Part shown: one piece after another, positions 48,566 through 60,699 of the stretch
Layout: each line of letters starts with the position of its first letter
Position numbering within the stretch: position 1 is the first letter of the stretch
NCBI GenBank assembly: GCA_027604505.1
Contig: JADIIX010000082.1
Location: 35,161 to 99,160 of the forward strand
DNA length: 64,000 nt
Origin: Gonapodya sp. JEL0774
Taxonomy: Eukaryota; Monoblepharomycota; Monoblepharidomycetes; Monoblepharidales; Gonapodyaceae
Reading direction: 5' to 3'
Made by a program: the position numbers and the translations under genes
Notes under the pieces: generated by a model
Told to the model about the DNA's origin: nothing
The model's input: only the letters and a program-made list of their open reading frames with translations
Database searches by the model: none

Positions 48566-50561
48566 TTACAAGTACCCCATGGACTCTCGCGTTTTTGGAA
48601 TAAACGCAGTCTCACTCTTAATTTTGCGGGAGATCCACGGCCCAAGAATGAGAGGCTTTCCAAAAATACTCATGGGTGTTTGAGTCGCCCCCGAACGCCT
48701 ACCAAGCATTACCAGCATTGCTGGTTAATGTAATCGAAAGGGGTGGTGGTTGTGGAGGGTTCATTGAGCAATAATAACAACAAAAAAGGTGGGCTTACCA
48801 AACGGCTGCTCAACAACCTCCTTAAGCTTGACATCCTGCAAAGCTTTCACTCTTCCGGCTTTGTCGTCCCCCAAAACACCACTCGCTGACTCAGCCTGCA
48901 ATAGCGATATGATATTACTTGATACGATGGGCATATGGGCCTTTGCAGCGACGAGCATCTTTCTGTTGTAGTAAAGGATGCATCGCATTAGTGTTGACGC
49001 ACTTGCACGTAAGCATCATACGACTCGAAACTCAACGCTGCTCCGGTTTTCGCCACATCTCCTACTGCAAACATCCACGGTAAGCTGTCGTCGCTCATTT
49101 GGAGCGTCTTTTTGACAATCACGTCCTTGGTTTTCTCGTCGATAAGGTGCGGGTAGTGCTTGGCCAGAGGATACGAGTTGAAAACAAAGTTTCCGATGGA
49201 GATTATCTGCAAACGGTGCGTCAATTGGCCATAAATTGTCAAAGGAATATCTTTGCTCTGTACAGAGAGACTGTGTTTGCAATAACGCGTGGACATTGTA
49301 CCTGAAGATCGGTTGTTATCTCCCTTCCCTTGTCGGTCGTGATAGTCCGCTGCCCTGCTCCTTTCCACACTCCATCAAACTCCTCCTTCATTAGATTTGC
49401 CCTTTCTCCTGTTATGATTTCCACGCCGAGTTTTGTTAGCTCGGATGTCGCCAACTCCCGCAGCTCCGGTGTTACCTGGGGGTACGACAGGATCGTCGGC
49501 CCGGCCTCGAGAAGGTACACCTTCTTTCCAGGGAAGTCTGTACCGATCTCTCCGGCGACTGTCCCCGTGAGTGACGAAATGTGGGTCAGCAGGGCAATGC
49601 GTGCCGGACCCGGTAGCGACGCTATCCCACGTACTCTCGCATCCAACGGGTCCACCTCCAACCACCAAGATACTCTTGGTGCTTTCGCTCTTGATTGCGC
49701 CGTAAATGTTACGCAGTATTTTTTTGCCTGGTGAGCACGGATTTCCATTCATCTTTCACACAGCGTTACAAACAGCAAAGAATGCAGCTCATTACTCGCC
49801 TTCTTCGGCTTTGTTGACATTAAACTTTGCGGGTTGCGGGTTCCAGCTTCCTGTGGTCAAGACGAGGTAGTCGTATAGGATTGTTTCACCAGTAGATGTC
49901 TCAATTGATGTCGGGGAGATGTGCTTAATTGAAACAGCAACGGTGTACAAGGTAAATGTTGAGCAAACAACCAGCGCGATTGCATCATTTCGCAAATGTA
50001 TACATACGACGACTTCCACGCCAGTTCTAATAGTGACTGTCTTTGTTTTAAACGCCTTGTCATAGGGAATCCACACCTTTTCGATTGCATCACTTTCCAC
50101 CACCGCTCTGATGCTCCCAACACTGATAAAACAAGGTAAATACGTTGTTAATTACAATTCTTTCATTCCACAATCCACGGTGACGAACCTGTGGAAGAAT
50201 TCGTCTTTCTTCTCGAGCAACAAGATCTCCACCGCGTCTTCCGTGACGCTCTTTTCAAGAGTCTGCGCAATTTCAACTCCAGCATCTGTGTATCATGAAT
50301 AGATGTCAGCGTGTATACTTGTATGCCATCCTTGCGCTGCTGCAAGGATGAAATTCTCGGCAATCCTTGATCATCATCAACCCTCAATGCCCAATCCGGG
50401 AATATGTACTCACAACCACCACCGACGATTACAATACGGCGCTTTCTGTCCTTGAACGTGATTGGAGTCGCCGCTGCAAAGTACTGCCACATTGCGTATC
50501 CTGCAGCGATCGTTAGTCCACCTACGGCAACAGATGTCGTCACTTTTAAAGCGTCGCTCAT
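48566..50561 (-). CDS. AIFM2/FSP1-like FAD oxidoreductase
   Basis: Nine exons: complement(48566..48720, 48799..48958, 49003..49206, 49302..49558, 49635..49727, 49800..49923, 50008..50122, 50189..50285, 50414..50561), 450 aa. Motifs: first Rossmann IVIVGGGYAGVEIAQTLE, DYLVLTTGSWN, second Rossmann SILVVGGGPVGCEIAGEIGT then DFPGKKVYLLEAG, DSLPWMFAVGDVAKTG, and the C-terminal GATQTPMSIFG and SRKIKS typical of AIFM2/AMID proteins. Relatives reduce quinones with NAD(P)H; animal FSP1 protects membranes from lipid peroxidation. A hydrophobic N-terminal segment (VGGLTIAAGYAMWQYFAAA) suggests membrane anchoring rather than animal-style myristoylation. The join at 49728-49799 only keeps frame as a GC-AG intron. 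The ATG at 50561 is used. Confidence 0.88.
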
Positions 50562-51518
50562 GGACGATTGGGTGAACAAGAATCGAGATGAATGAATTGT
50601 TCTTCTCTCACTGTTCGTCAGGTTTAGAAAGCAGCAGGATCAAAGAATCTGGCATCTCCAAACGCAGGTTCAATCGCCTGAACCGGATTTGCCGAGAGGA
50701 ACCGATGTAACATCGACTTTTATCCGTGCTTGTTCTCACCGGCAATAATTGTCTGACTCACGCAACTCTTTCCGGTCCGTTTTCTGGCCTTCAATTCTAT
50801 CTTCAGCTTCACACTACTTTTCGCCCGCTATGATGTGAACTGGGACAACACTTACATGTGTTAGCATCGTGGTTGGGGACTGGATCCTTAGCACATATTA
50901 TGTTACATTGCACACTGCAAAATTCTGGATTCTGTATGTACTATGTACAATAATGATCCCGACCACTAAGAGATACCACGGGTTCGATGGGATTCACAGA
51001 AGGTCAGAATAAAGAGGTTCGCCAAGTGTCGGATACGAAGAAAATATTGGTCTTCCTGTCTGAAATATGCGCCTCATTCTGCCTCCACGAGCAAACGGGA
51101 CATGCCGGTGGAGTTAATATGTAATAATCGTTTAAACAGCGATCCCACCCAGTCAAATAATGAAAGTGTTGGGGTGGAAACTGGCGGTCCTCTCTCTGCC
51201 CAGCTGATCCAGCACTCTCTCACTAGCCTTGGCCCGTACCATACATTCGACCCACCTCAATTCCGAATGGTACAGCACATACTACTCTCCTATCCCCGTC
51301 ACAAGATGTCACATAAACCCACACGAACGCTCCTTCTTCTTCTTCTTGCTGCTCTCCGATTCGTCTCCTTCCAAGGACGAGTACCGGGACCGTTTGGTAC
51401 CCTTGGGTTCAGGTGGGGGTGCAGATGGTTGCGTGGTGGTGGTGGTGGTTGAGCCCGACGTTTGCGCAAGTCGGGGTTCTGAAGATTGGCAGATTAGCTG
51501 CCGATCTTGATCCCAGAG
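50562..51518. other. Intergenic, no supported feature
   Basis: Upstream of the FSP1-like gene and downstream of PARN. Short plus-strand frames near 51102-51510 look like chance. Confidence 0.55.
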
Positions 51519-54411
51519 TCACTTGAGACCCATACACCCACCTTCGTACTCATCCCATCTCACGACCTTTGCCTCTTCCACCGTCCCAGCCTCCAGGACC
51601 ACTTTGTCCACGGTTTTCTCATCAACTGTCGCCAGACACGCGTCTTCACCCAACCACTTCACGATGCGGGGTTTTGCGCCGCCCAGCTTGACCAAGAACG
51701 ATTCGACAGCGGGAGAGTCCCAGCTGGTTGAAAAGTGAGAGACGTAAAGGAGGTTGGGACGAGAGGGGTCTGCAAGGGGGTGACAAGGTGGCGTAGGGGC
51801 AGTGTTCGAACGAGGCAGCGGTTCAGGGGGTGAGGTTGAAACATGCCCGGTGTCTCATCGCCACTCACCCTTGCCCGCCAAATCCAGGAACCCCAACTCG
51901 GATCTCATGAGATGCAACTTGTTCACGTACGATCCCAACACCGGCCCGGTTGGCGAGGGGAACCGTGAGGGTACATCGACCACCGCAGGTTCCGTAGAGC
52001 CTCGGGCGTGGCGAGCTTCATGGAAAAGAACACCACGAGGGAGCATGTGATGGGAGGACCCAAGAGCCCTCGGAAACGCGAATGATCCCACCTATACACT
52101 CTGCGAACCTGATACACGCGTACCCAGTCATGTACGCGTCGTAGCCAGCTTCGTGCGCCTGTTCTTTACCGTTGGCGTACCCATCGAAACCTGCTGCAAA
52201 GACTACTCCCACAGCGAGGCACCAAAAAACGGAAAACAAACAACAAATCGCAAGTAGGTATAAAAAGAAACTATCCACGAATGGTAAAAATCGCCCTAAG
52301 AGAGAGTTCCACGTACGTACCGATCTTTGCCCCGTTGTCGAAACCCCTTTCCCGATTCACGTGCTCGTAAATCTGTCCCAGCGCCGTCCCACCGGCACCT
52401 TGGGTCGCCGCGCGCACGGCAGGGTGTGATGCGAGGTGCTTGGTGTCGATGAGGCTATGACGGGGTTTTGTGGGGGGGCGGGGGGCATGGGGAGCGTGTG
52501 ATTTATGAGGGATGGGGAAGTAGTGGGACTGTCCACCCGCCGAGGCTGTGCGTCCACTCAACTCACTCCCCAAACACCTCTCTCACAACCCCCTTCCACT
52601 CCTCCAGGGCCTTCTTCCCCGCCGCCGTCTTTGTCTTTCCCAATCCGCTCCGCCCTCCTTTCCCCTCATTCCCCGCTCCACCGTCGTGCGCCCCCTCGCC
52701 TCCACTCTGCGGGTCCCTCCACATCTTCCCCGAGATATGGCACACGTCCAAGAGGCAGTTGTGCCCCGTGGTCGCGAAGGGGGGGAGGACGGTAGGCGGG
52801 GGTGGCGGAGGAGTTGAGGCAGGAAGTGCGGCTAAGGCAGGCACCTGGGGGACGGAGGACGAGGTTGATGCTGCAGTAGCTCGCCGAGCCGTCCTAGGCA
52901 CCTTTATTTTCCGTTCGGCAATGTCAGCTGGCACCGTGCCCGACCCGTTCACACCGCGGACCGCCTGTTCCCCCCGTTCCCGAACCTCCTTGACCCTCCT
53001 TGCCACCACATCCAACACCCTCCTGACGCCCACCGCTGCTCTCATCTCCCCGTCCACGGCCTCCTTTGCCTCCTGAACCATCTTCTTCATGAACTCCCCT
53101 GCCTCGTCGCCCATACCGGCCAGTTCCCCCGGCGTTCGGGACACGGTAACGCCGTTTGGCGCACCCGAGGTCTTGAGTCGACCGGAGAACACGTTGCGGA
53201 CTTCTTGGTGGACGAGGCGGCGGTGGTAGGCTGTGGGACATGTGATGATGAGCGTGGGGGAGAGGGGGTTGTCGGTCAGGGGTGGTGGTTGGGGCGGGGA
53301 AGGTGCGGGGGCTGATGTGATGGACGGTGGGGGGGAAGGGGGTACGGTGAGGGGAGGGTCGATTGGGATACCGGACCAGTTTGAGACGCGGGTAAGTGAG
53401 GTGTGGAGGAACGGCAGGTCTTCAGGACGGGGTGTCAAGTCAGGGCCGTAGGACTGGGTTTGAGGTTTCGAGCGGGGCGGGTCGTTGTCGGCGGCAGGTG
53501 TGGGCGTGGGTTGTGTGGTGGCTCCCTGCGCAGTCGCACCCTCCTCCCCATCACCATCGCCGTTCAACAGCCGCTGCGGCTGCAAAGCGCGCACACGAGC
53601 GGCCTCCATGTCTTCCCAGACCTCGGGGAGTCCCTTTTCTTTCCACCAGCGCTTTCGGGCGTAATGTTCCTCCTCGAGGGACAAGTAAGGCACACCCATG
53701 GCGACCCACTTGTTGAAGTTGAAGTTGTTGCGGGAGAGGAAGGAGAAGGAGGAGGATTGGAAGACGAGGGTGCGGTCTGGGGAGGAGCGGGTGGTGGTGG
53801 TGGGGAAGGTGAAGATGGTGAAAGGGCGGGCGACATAGTGCTGGTGCGCAAAGGTGGGTAATTAAGGAACGAGAAGCCATGGCGCAGGTAGAAAAAGCAG
53901 GTACGTTGTGAAGCGTGGACATTGCGGCACCCCAGGGGAACTTATACTCACGTCGTCTTGCCACGTGAAGGTACATATCCCCAGCTGGAGAATCGCGAAC
54001 GCTCTGGCGGCTCTTCGGGACTTTTCCACGCGTTCTAGCATGGTGGAATCAGGATGTTCGATGATGGAATTGAATCGCAGAGGCAAGGTGAACAGCAATC
54101 GCTCAGAATCATGACAAAAAGTGTTCGTGACTGGTGTCGACCACCTAGACCACGTCTGACAGAACGCACCAGCAACGGAATCCCAGTAATCGATCTGGTT
54201 TTCCTTCCTATCGACGAGACCAGACAATTCTGTATCGAACGCGACGAGATCGGCGTCCAATATCGCGCGTTCGAGTTCGGGGAACACGGCCTGGACGAGA
54301 GCATGGGAAAGGAGAAAAGGAGAACAAGAAAAATAACGTCAGATGCGTGAGAAAGAAGGAATCGAGCAATAGTAAAAAAGACACCTCGAATGAGTCGCTG
54401 GTGACTTCCAT
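51519..54411 (-). CDS. PARN-type poly(A)-specific ribonuclease
   Basis: Seven exons: complement(51519..51769, 51869..52015, 52092..52193, 52321..52454, 52567..53840, 53952..54290, 54385..54411), 757 aa, phases close. The spliced start MEVTSDSFEAVFPELERAIL leads to DLVAFDTELSGL, the first DEDD acidic pair. Next come FAILQLGICTFTW, then YVARPFTIFTFP and FNFNKWVAMGVPYLSLEE. Later: HRRLVHQEVRNVF, GHNCLLDVCHISGKMW, FGDLIDTKHLAS (third acidic residue), QAHEAGYDAYMTGYACIRFA (His and fourth Asp), and YVNKLHLMRSELGFLDL before an RRM-like tail (NLLYVSHF). All four catalytic acidic residues and the His are visible, so 3'-5' poly(A) trimming is expected. About 40 extra residues after SGL may be an unspliced in-frame intron. 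A Pro-rich insert enlarges the middle. Confidence 0.9.
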
Positions 54412-55216
54412 CTTTGCCAGGAATGGGAGGTTTCATTTGTGGAAGGACTTGATGGGGAGACATAATGCACACAATAATTTGTACTCCGAAATCCCTGACG
54501 ATGACTTCTGTCATCTCCAAACGAAATTTTCAACCTGCTGGAGCTTTACTGTGACGCTATTCCTGCGGGACTATTAGAGTTCAGCTCCTTCATCCGTGGA
54601 GAACACAATGACAGTCAAAAGAGCTGAAATGGACATTGAGATCACAGTATAGTTATTTTTCTGACTCTATGTAAGCCCAAGATAGCGAGTTGAACCAAGG
54701 AGAACAGCTTCCCAACCTCATTCTCACCGCCAGCGTGAATTACATTGACACCAAGCACGCCCCGGGCGAGTGTTTAGGCGAAACATATCGCACATATTTT
54801 TCAGTCTCCTACGCATTCTGTGTTTAGACATGTGTACCTGTTGACCAGGTCCCCACACTCTCGGTGAGGTAGAGAGCGGACACCATTCATAATTGAATCC
54901 TCACCCACACAACCCAACGCCATTCCGACATCGTTTCTATCTCTTCCCACCATCACACGCAAGCGTTCTCCCCATCCCCAGTCAATCACAGATCTTCCTG
55001 CCTGGCGGAACCCTGACGTATCGCTTCCCTCCATACTCATACCTGCCATCGCCGCTCTCCTCGGCGTCTCCCCATCTCTACCACACCGTAAGCAGCCCCA
55101 CCGATGGCCTTTGTTTGCATCGAGATCGGGGTGAGCGTCCTGCGCTTGCGTAGTTCCGGCAATTGAGAGTCTTCTTTGGGCGTTGGTCTCATCCCTGCAC
55201 CCCTCCGCTCGCTTAG
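54412..55216. other. Intergenic or unresolved 5' exons
   Basis: Some coding-like stretches occur on the plus strand (around 54715-54830 and 54900-55090) but no ATG or phase-consistent join to the gene at 55217 was found. Confidence 0.4.
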
Positions 55217-55615
55217 ACCCACGACAACCCTTGCCGCGTGAAAGTCATCGGTCCTACTCTGGGTGCCATCGCCGCGGTGTTGACAGCCGTCGTTTGTTGG
55301 GTGAGTCACGGTCGCACCTTTCGTCGGCTGATGAACTCAGCGCTCACTGTCAGCCCATACCTGCTAAATCACCACTCAAACCCGTCCTCTCTCAGTTCAT
55401 CGGCGCCATCATGTGGTTTATCGACCGACCCTACGCGAGGCGCATGTTCGCAAAACCCGTGAGTACTGAGTCGAGTTGGCTGATCCACCTCCCCATCAAC
55501 CGGTTCTCATTCCTGTACCAACATCCTCACCCACGCACCGTTCCCCCCTTCCACACCGCGGAAAAACATCCAGGTGGAAGTCTCGAGCGTGGTCTCGAAA
55601 GCTATACCCATATAG
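55217..55615 (+). CDS. Small membrane protein, 5' end unresolved
   Basis: Three phase-0 exons, 55217..55300, 55396..55458 and 55574..55615, splice to THDNPCRVKVIGPTLGAIAA, VLTAVVCW-FIGAIMWFIDR, PYARRMFAKP and VEVSSVVSKAIPI then stop (63 codons incl. stop). The two hydrophobic stretches joined at the first junction suggest one or two membrane spans, followed by a basic segment. Each junction has strong GTGAGT donors and CAG acceptors. The first exon is not found: the nearest candidate upstream frame ends at CACACC/GTAAGC near 55090 and lacks an ATG. I do not recognise the family. Confidence 0.45.
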
Positions 55616-56669
55616 ACCCGGGGGGGGGGGTGGCGGTTGAGGACTCGTGGTGGACATTCGCCTGTCCTGTCTTCAACGTCCTCTTCCCTTGCCCCCCTCA
55701 CCCCACCAACGAGGCCAAAGCATCGTCACGAAAGTATCGATCTGTCACGACATGACACGATAGCGACGAGGAGCACGGTTACAGACATCAAACACCAAGA
55801 ACCAGTCTTCTCGATTTCGTAAATTCTTAGACGCCGATTGTACCTACATTGTGATTTGATTCCTGCAATACATTGAGCTTATAGGGGAGTGTGTAAGCAA
55901 ACTGCTGGATGTAACCACCCCCTCCGAACCGTGTTCCGGTGTCATCACAAGCTGAATGTGGACGTACCAACGCATATGACACTCACGAGCATACGCAATA
56001 TCGCGATTTGTTTACACGCAGGTGTACCATCCAAATAAACCAATGATGATCCGATTGTATGGTGCCGTACCTGTGTCGCACTTTGTACTGGACTGTTGAG
56101 GGCCGGTAATCCAGTCATAAGTCGGTGTTCATGCAGATTCTTAAAAAACAAACACTGATTACCAATGCAAAAACTACAGCACCCAGTATTCCCAGCTGAT
56201 CTCTCACGCTAGTACTGACTGGGCTGTCACGGGCTTCGCTGCGCTGATCAGAGGGGGATGTTACCACCATCGCAAAAACAAAAATTTTAGACAAAAGAAC
56301 CCATGCAAGGCCCAGGCCGTTCTCATGACACCGGTTTCCTTGTTTTTCCTTGTTTTGGCCCATCATCCCCTTCATCCTCCTAATGGCCGCGGTCCACGGT
56401 AGTCGCCGGTTAAACTACACTCATCAACTTAGGTAAACTTTACCCCGGAAGGATAAGTCCACCGCAGGAAGTTTGTCAGTGATTTCGTGGGGCTGAAAAT
56501 TGTATAATTTTGGGCAGAGTGACGTTGGGAACGCGTGATGGCCCGTGATGGAGGTGTCTGTGATATATACGTGGCAATTGAGTGTTCAACCGATTGGTTT
56601 ACATATAAACCTGGTATGCATACCCAACTCCCATCACAAACCCACCACTAGATCGTCAGGGTGTCCACG
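55616..56669. other. Intergenic
   Basis: Begins with a G-run of about 11 at 55619. Short minus frames at 55945-56375 have no motif. The right part is presumed promoter of the Hsp70-like gene. Confidence 0.55.
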
Positions 56670-58819
56670 ATGCTTCGCCGATCCCTCCTCCGCACGTGGC
56701 TCTCCATTGTTCTCCTATGGCAAGCATCACACTTCTGCCTCGGATCCATCGTCGATAAAGAGCGAATCATCGGCGTCGGTGAGTGCTCTCACCAGCGCCT
56801 TTTTTTTTGGTTTCGAGTGTTTTATGCTATGCCGTGGTCGGATTTCCTATTCTAGACCTGGGGATGACGTTCGATGGTATATCACATGTTGGTACGTGCA
56901 CTTCGCCTGGGCGTTTGAGCCGTCCAGCATGTCCTACTCACACACCCTCTCACCCACACTTGTGAGCAAGGCGTCGTCCACGATGGCCGTGTGGAGATCT
57001 TCGTCCACGTGGCACACTCCACCGTATTCCCCGACCGGCACAGCATTGACTCGGCCACCCCCCAACTGCTAACCCCATCCGACGCTGCCATTGTCCTGCA
57101 GACAGTCAAGCGCCTTGCTGACACACACCTAGGCTGTAGCACCACGTCTGCGGTCGTCACAATCCCGGCTGCTCTGGGCGTCACCTGGCCCACAGTGGTC
57201 GCGATGGACGAGGCGATGGACGAGGTTATTCCAGTGGAAATCTCTCAGAAAAGCGCGTGGCGACGTGCCGTCAGGGACGCGGCGTCCGCGGCGGGATTTG
57301 TCCGGGTGGAGACAAGGTTGAGATCCCAAGCGGCCGCGGTGGCGTACGGGATCGACGTGGCAGCCATGCAGCACTGCAAGCGAAATGGTTGAGTGATAGA
57401 CTTATTTCGAGCTGCATAAAGTGCGGCGCAGTTGAGTTGACATCCCCGTTTTGTTTCCATGATACCGAAGTTCTCGTACTGGACTTGACGAGCAACGCAG
57501 TGGAAGCTACCGTGTTCACGACAGTGGAGGGACGAGGAAGGCTTGTTTTTGCTCGCCGTCTCCAGCGACCTGGGGTTTAGTGGATGTGTATGTGATAACA
57601 CTTTTTTAATGCAACGAACACAAGCGATATCTAGGCAGGCTCTTTTCGTCACTCCTAGAACACCTCGAGTAGTGATACGTGCACTTTACACGCCGAGGCG
57701 CCAACAACACATCGAGACGACACCTCACTCGTGCACCAGCTGGACGTGCAGGCCACCACCGAGGCATTCTTAACCCCCGCCGGGCGCTCGTCCCGTTCAA
57801 TGCTCGCACGGGTCATGCACCACATAACAGCTGCGCTCGCAGATGCCGGGCTGACAAGACAGAATGTTGACGAGGTAGTGCTTGTCGGGTCGAGCGAGGG
57901 CAATAGCACCGACGTAGCGGGAGAAGTGCGGGCGATTTTCAGGGGCACGAAGGCGCGCGTGCGTGGGGGGGAAATCGGCGTGGAAATCATATGTACGGTG
58001 TTGATGTCCTTCATTCTTGGCGTTTCCCACCACGCTCGCCATATTCCCCCGAACGCCACATCTTTCTTTAAGCCCGCGGCGCGGCCATCGAGGCCAACCG
58101 AATCCCACAAGACGACTTCCTCAAAGTGGCTGACTTCTTCTTCTACCACTCCACACCTAATGTGACCCTGGGCGTGGCGACCTCCGATGGGCGTGCCGCA
58201 GCCATATTTCCACGGTACAGCATCCTCCCGTCGTTCACGTACACTCGTTTCTTCTCCACTACAAGAGAGAATCAGACGGCGGTCAGCGTGGTGGTGGTGG
58301 AGAGGGACCATGGGACGGGCAGGACGAGAAGATTAGGTAGGTGATGAAAAGCTGCCTGCTCTTGCGCAGGGAAAATCTCTTCGTTACTTGCTTTCATGGC
58401 GCGCCTGACCAATGCATTACTGGACCGCCCAACTCGTCAACTGTATAGGCACACTCGAACTAAGTGACATCCCACCCACACCACGGGGCTCACCGACGAT
58501 AGCCGTATCGTTCAATCTTGTTCACAGCTTGACCGTGACAGCACGGAACATGGCCGTAGGCTCTCGGGCGACGATGCAGATCAACACACACACCCTGCCG
58601 ACCTGGGACCTTGAGTTTGAGTTTGATGCCCTGTTGGAGCGGCAGAGAGCATCGTGCAGCGATCCAGGGGAATGGGAGTGGGAGTGGGATGGAGCGCTGG
58701 ATCCAGCGAACCAGGGGGAGGGGGACGGCGTGGGGCACGGTGGGCAATTGGAGGTGAAATCGGATTTGGAGGAGTGGGGTTTTTTGACATTTCCGAGGTT
58801 GCAACGTGTTTGGTTGTAG
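56670..58819 (+). CDS. Diverged Hsp70-like protein with signal peptide
   Basis: Resolved exons: 56670..56778, 56856..56891, 56971..57387, 57432 to about 57590, about 57700..57992, 58073..58336, 58449..58819. The start MLRRSLLRTWLSIVLLWQAS is a signal peptide. Hsp70 landmarks follow in order: IIGVDLGMTFDGISHVGVVH; VKRLADTHLG with TSAVVTIPAALGVT; AAVAYGID; TEVLVLDLTSNAVEATVFTT; VDEVVLVGSS; RGAAIEANRIPQDDF; TPNVTLGVATSDG; NQTAVSVVV; and LGTLELSDIPPTPRG of the substrate-binding domain. The phosphate-loop motif DLGGGT reads DLTSNA, and the lid domain is missing. Around 57530-57570 the better Hsp70 frame (LAVSSDLGFSGC) is one base off, and about 25 expected residues are absent before 57700. So this is either an Hsp70-derived pseudo-chaperone or a decaying gene. 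Confidence 0.7.
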
Positions 58820-59650
58820 ATGTGTCGTAGTATGTAAACAAGAAGGAGGCTTGGTATGTCATCGGCGAAAGCATCTGTCTAAAGAATCTTGGTTGAATTC
58901 TGAATATCTGATGAATAGATATGTACTCAACCCATCATTGGCCGCAGTCTGTTGGAATGTTCGTTGCCATCAATTGCAGGACTGCAGAACCTGCGCCTCC
59001 CGGAGTTTTGGGAAGTGGACGATATTAGGGATGTGCGCTGGCCGGATGAAAAACTCGGTGGCGGACCTTTGGTTTCCAGAACACAGGAGGTACAAGAAAG
59101 TAGTGTAAAGTGCTCATTTTCTTGTACCAGTGTCATTCAGATTTGGCCCCAGATTTTCTGGACCCCAAATTCTCAGACACTGGTACAAGAAACCAGTATT
59201 GAAAACAGATCAGTTTCTTGTACCGGACCTTTCAAGCTCGTGGTCCATCGCAAAAATTAAAGAAAGGGCCTAAAAGTTCATGACAATAGGCCCATAACTC
59301 ATGACATTTGGGCATTTCAGTATCCTTTCCAGACGGGAAGCGGCACTTTTCCGTGCTTATGGCCGTAGTTATAAGGAAAGTTGGCCTTCAATTATATATT
59401 CACTAATATGTTTTGAATAATCAGGTCACACACCTTACCCATTTTGAAAATAAAGAATCGATGCAAGTATCATGTCGCCCGTAACCAGTAATCGAACACT
59501 CTCGCTAGAAAGCTTGAAAACATCAAATACAAAATTATAATGCGTGATGTTGTGTGGACAAACCGAGAACGGAGATCGCACATAAGAATTATCTAAAATG
59601 AAATTCTGACGGTACATATCAGGTCAGGCACTTGACGTGACTCTGGTACA
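58820..59650. other. Intergenic, repeat-bearing
   Basis: Contains the inverted-repeat cluster below and otherwise AT-rich spacer; no gene seen. Confidence 0.6.
59089..59224. repeat. Four alternating copies of an 11-bp inverted motif
   Basis: GGTACAAGAAA (59089-59099) is followed by its reverse complement TTTCTTGTACC (59118-59128), then GGTACAAGAAA (59182-59192) and TTTCTTGTACC (59214-59224). The inner pair extends to a 17-bp perfect inverted repeat (59118-59134 with 59176-59192), and the spacer continues an imperfect hairpin. A 9-bp direct repeat CGGACCTTT lies at 59062-59070 and 59224-59232, which could be a target-site duplication of a small non-autonomous element. Confidence 0.75.
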
Positions 59651-60393
59651 TCATGCAATGAATGAATGAATAGACATATGAGTGTACATCTTTCTACCAC
59701 TGGGACAGAAACAAGGTAAGTTTCCTGCAGTATTTTGTGTAATGGTTTGGATTTTGGTCTTGGTTGCCGAGGAACAACACGGCACGGCATAGTAAAGGAG
59801 GGCTGCGACATGCTCTGGCTTCACAAAAGTCATGAAGAGCTTTCCAATTTTCATCACAAATGGGTGTCCAAGCTGGAACTCCAATGATCGCCGTGCCAAC
59901 TCTTCCATGTCTGCTGCTTCCCAAACTGTTTGTTCACCCTCTTTCGGTTCCTTCCAGTACATGTACACCGGTGTGGACTCAGGTAGGTTATCAATGCGGG
60001 GCCATTTGCGTTCCCAAGATCGTTTTGCCTCTTATCGTGTTATGCTTTCATCTGCCACACTATCGCGTGGCTTCTCATGACTGTCTGCCGTGAGCGGGGG
60101 AATCACCGGGTCGTGGGAACAATTGTATGCACGTCATTCTCATACGGTTTGATACTTCTTCCTATCTTCACATCCCATGGTCCGTCAAGCTTTCTTGTAA
60201 ATTGCCGTGTCTTCACCGCATCCCACCTTCCACGAATCGTTTGCCAGTTGCAGGCGATGGCGATGTGCCCTTTCCTTAAAGCATTATGGCGCGGAAGGTT
60301 CCCTGGTAGGGGGCAAACTATGTTAGCAGCGTCGACAGGGATGATATTAACTTTCAATTGGACGCGCCCACGAACGTATAGGGCGGGGTCCAC
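59651..60393 (-). CDS. Unrecognised gene, splice structure unresolved
   Basis: Two coding-like minus-strand blocks. The left block, about 59651-60035, reads EAKRSWERKWPRIDNLPEST, PVYMYWKEPKEGEQTVWEAA, DMEELARRSLEFQLGHPFVM and KIGKLFMTFVKPEHVAALLY. The right block, 60103-60393, reads DPALYVRGRVQLKVNIIPVD, AANIVCPLPGNLPRHNALRK and GHIAIACNWQTIRGRWDAVK. A GTGATT donor exists at the right block's end, but its phase does not match either acceptor tried. No acceptor precedes the right block. A further coding-like exon may lie at 60440-60600. I recognise no domain. The gene may be broken or diverged. Confidence 0.4.
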
Positions 60394-60699
60394 AAGACAA
60401 TGAAAGTGTCAGTAGGTGCTTAGACAGGTTTGTGTGTTCTGCTCACCACTTCATCCCGCAGATCTGGCTGTGTACAGCCCAGTCTACCCACGGTAGCTTC
60501 ATCGTCCAGAGCCATTTCCTGGTTTTGAAAAGATGTTGCAACTCGCTGCTGCTCAGTTGGCGCAGGAGCAAAACTGTTGTTGTAGCATTGAACGGAAACT
60601 GAAAGCGCTGACTCACGACTTTTTCAGCTCGCCGCTGCTGACTCATGACTGAACCAACAAAACTGCAACTAGGTTGCAAATGCAATTCTGATCTATTTT

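Noticed and set aside
55616-55631. G-run as possible G-quadruplex or terminator
   Set aside because: A lone homopolymer just after a stop codon; no further G-tracts to form a quadruplex.
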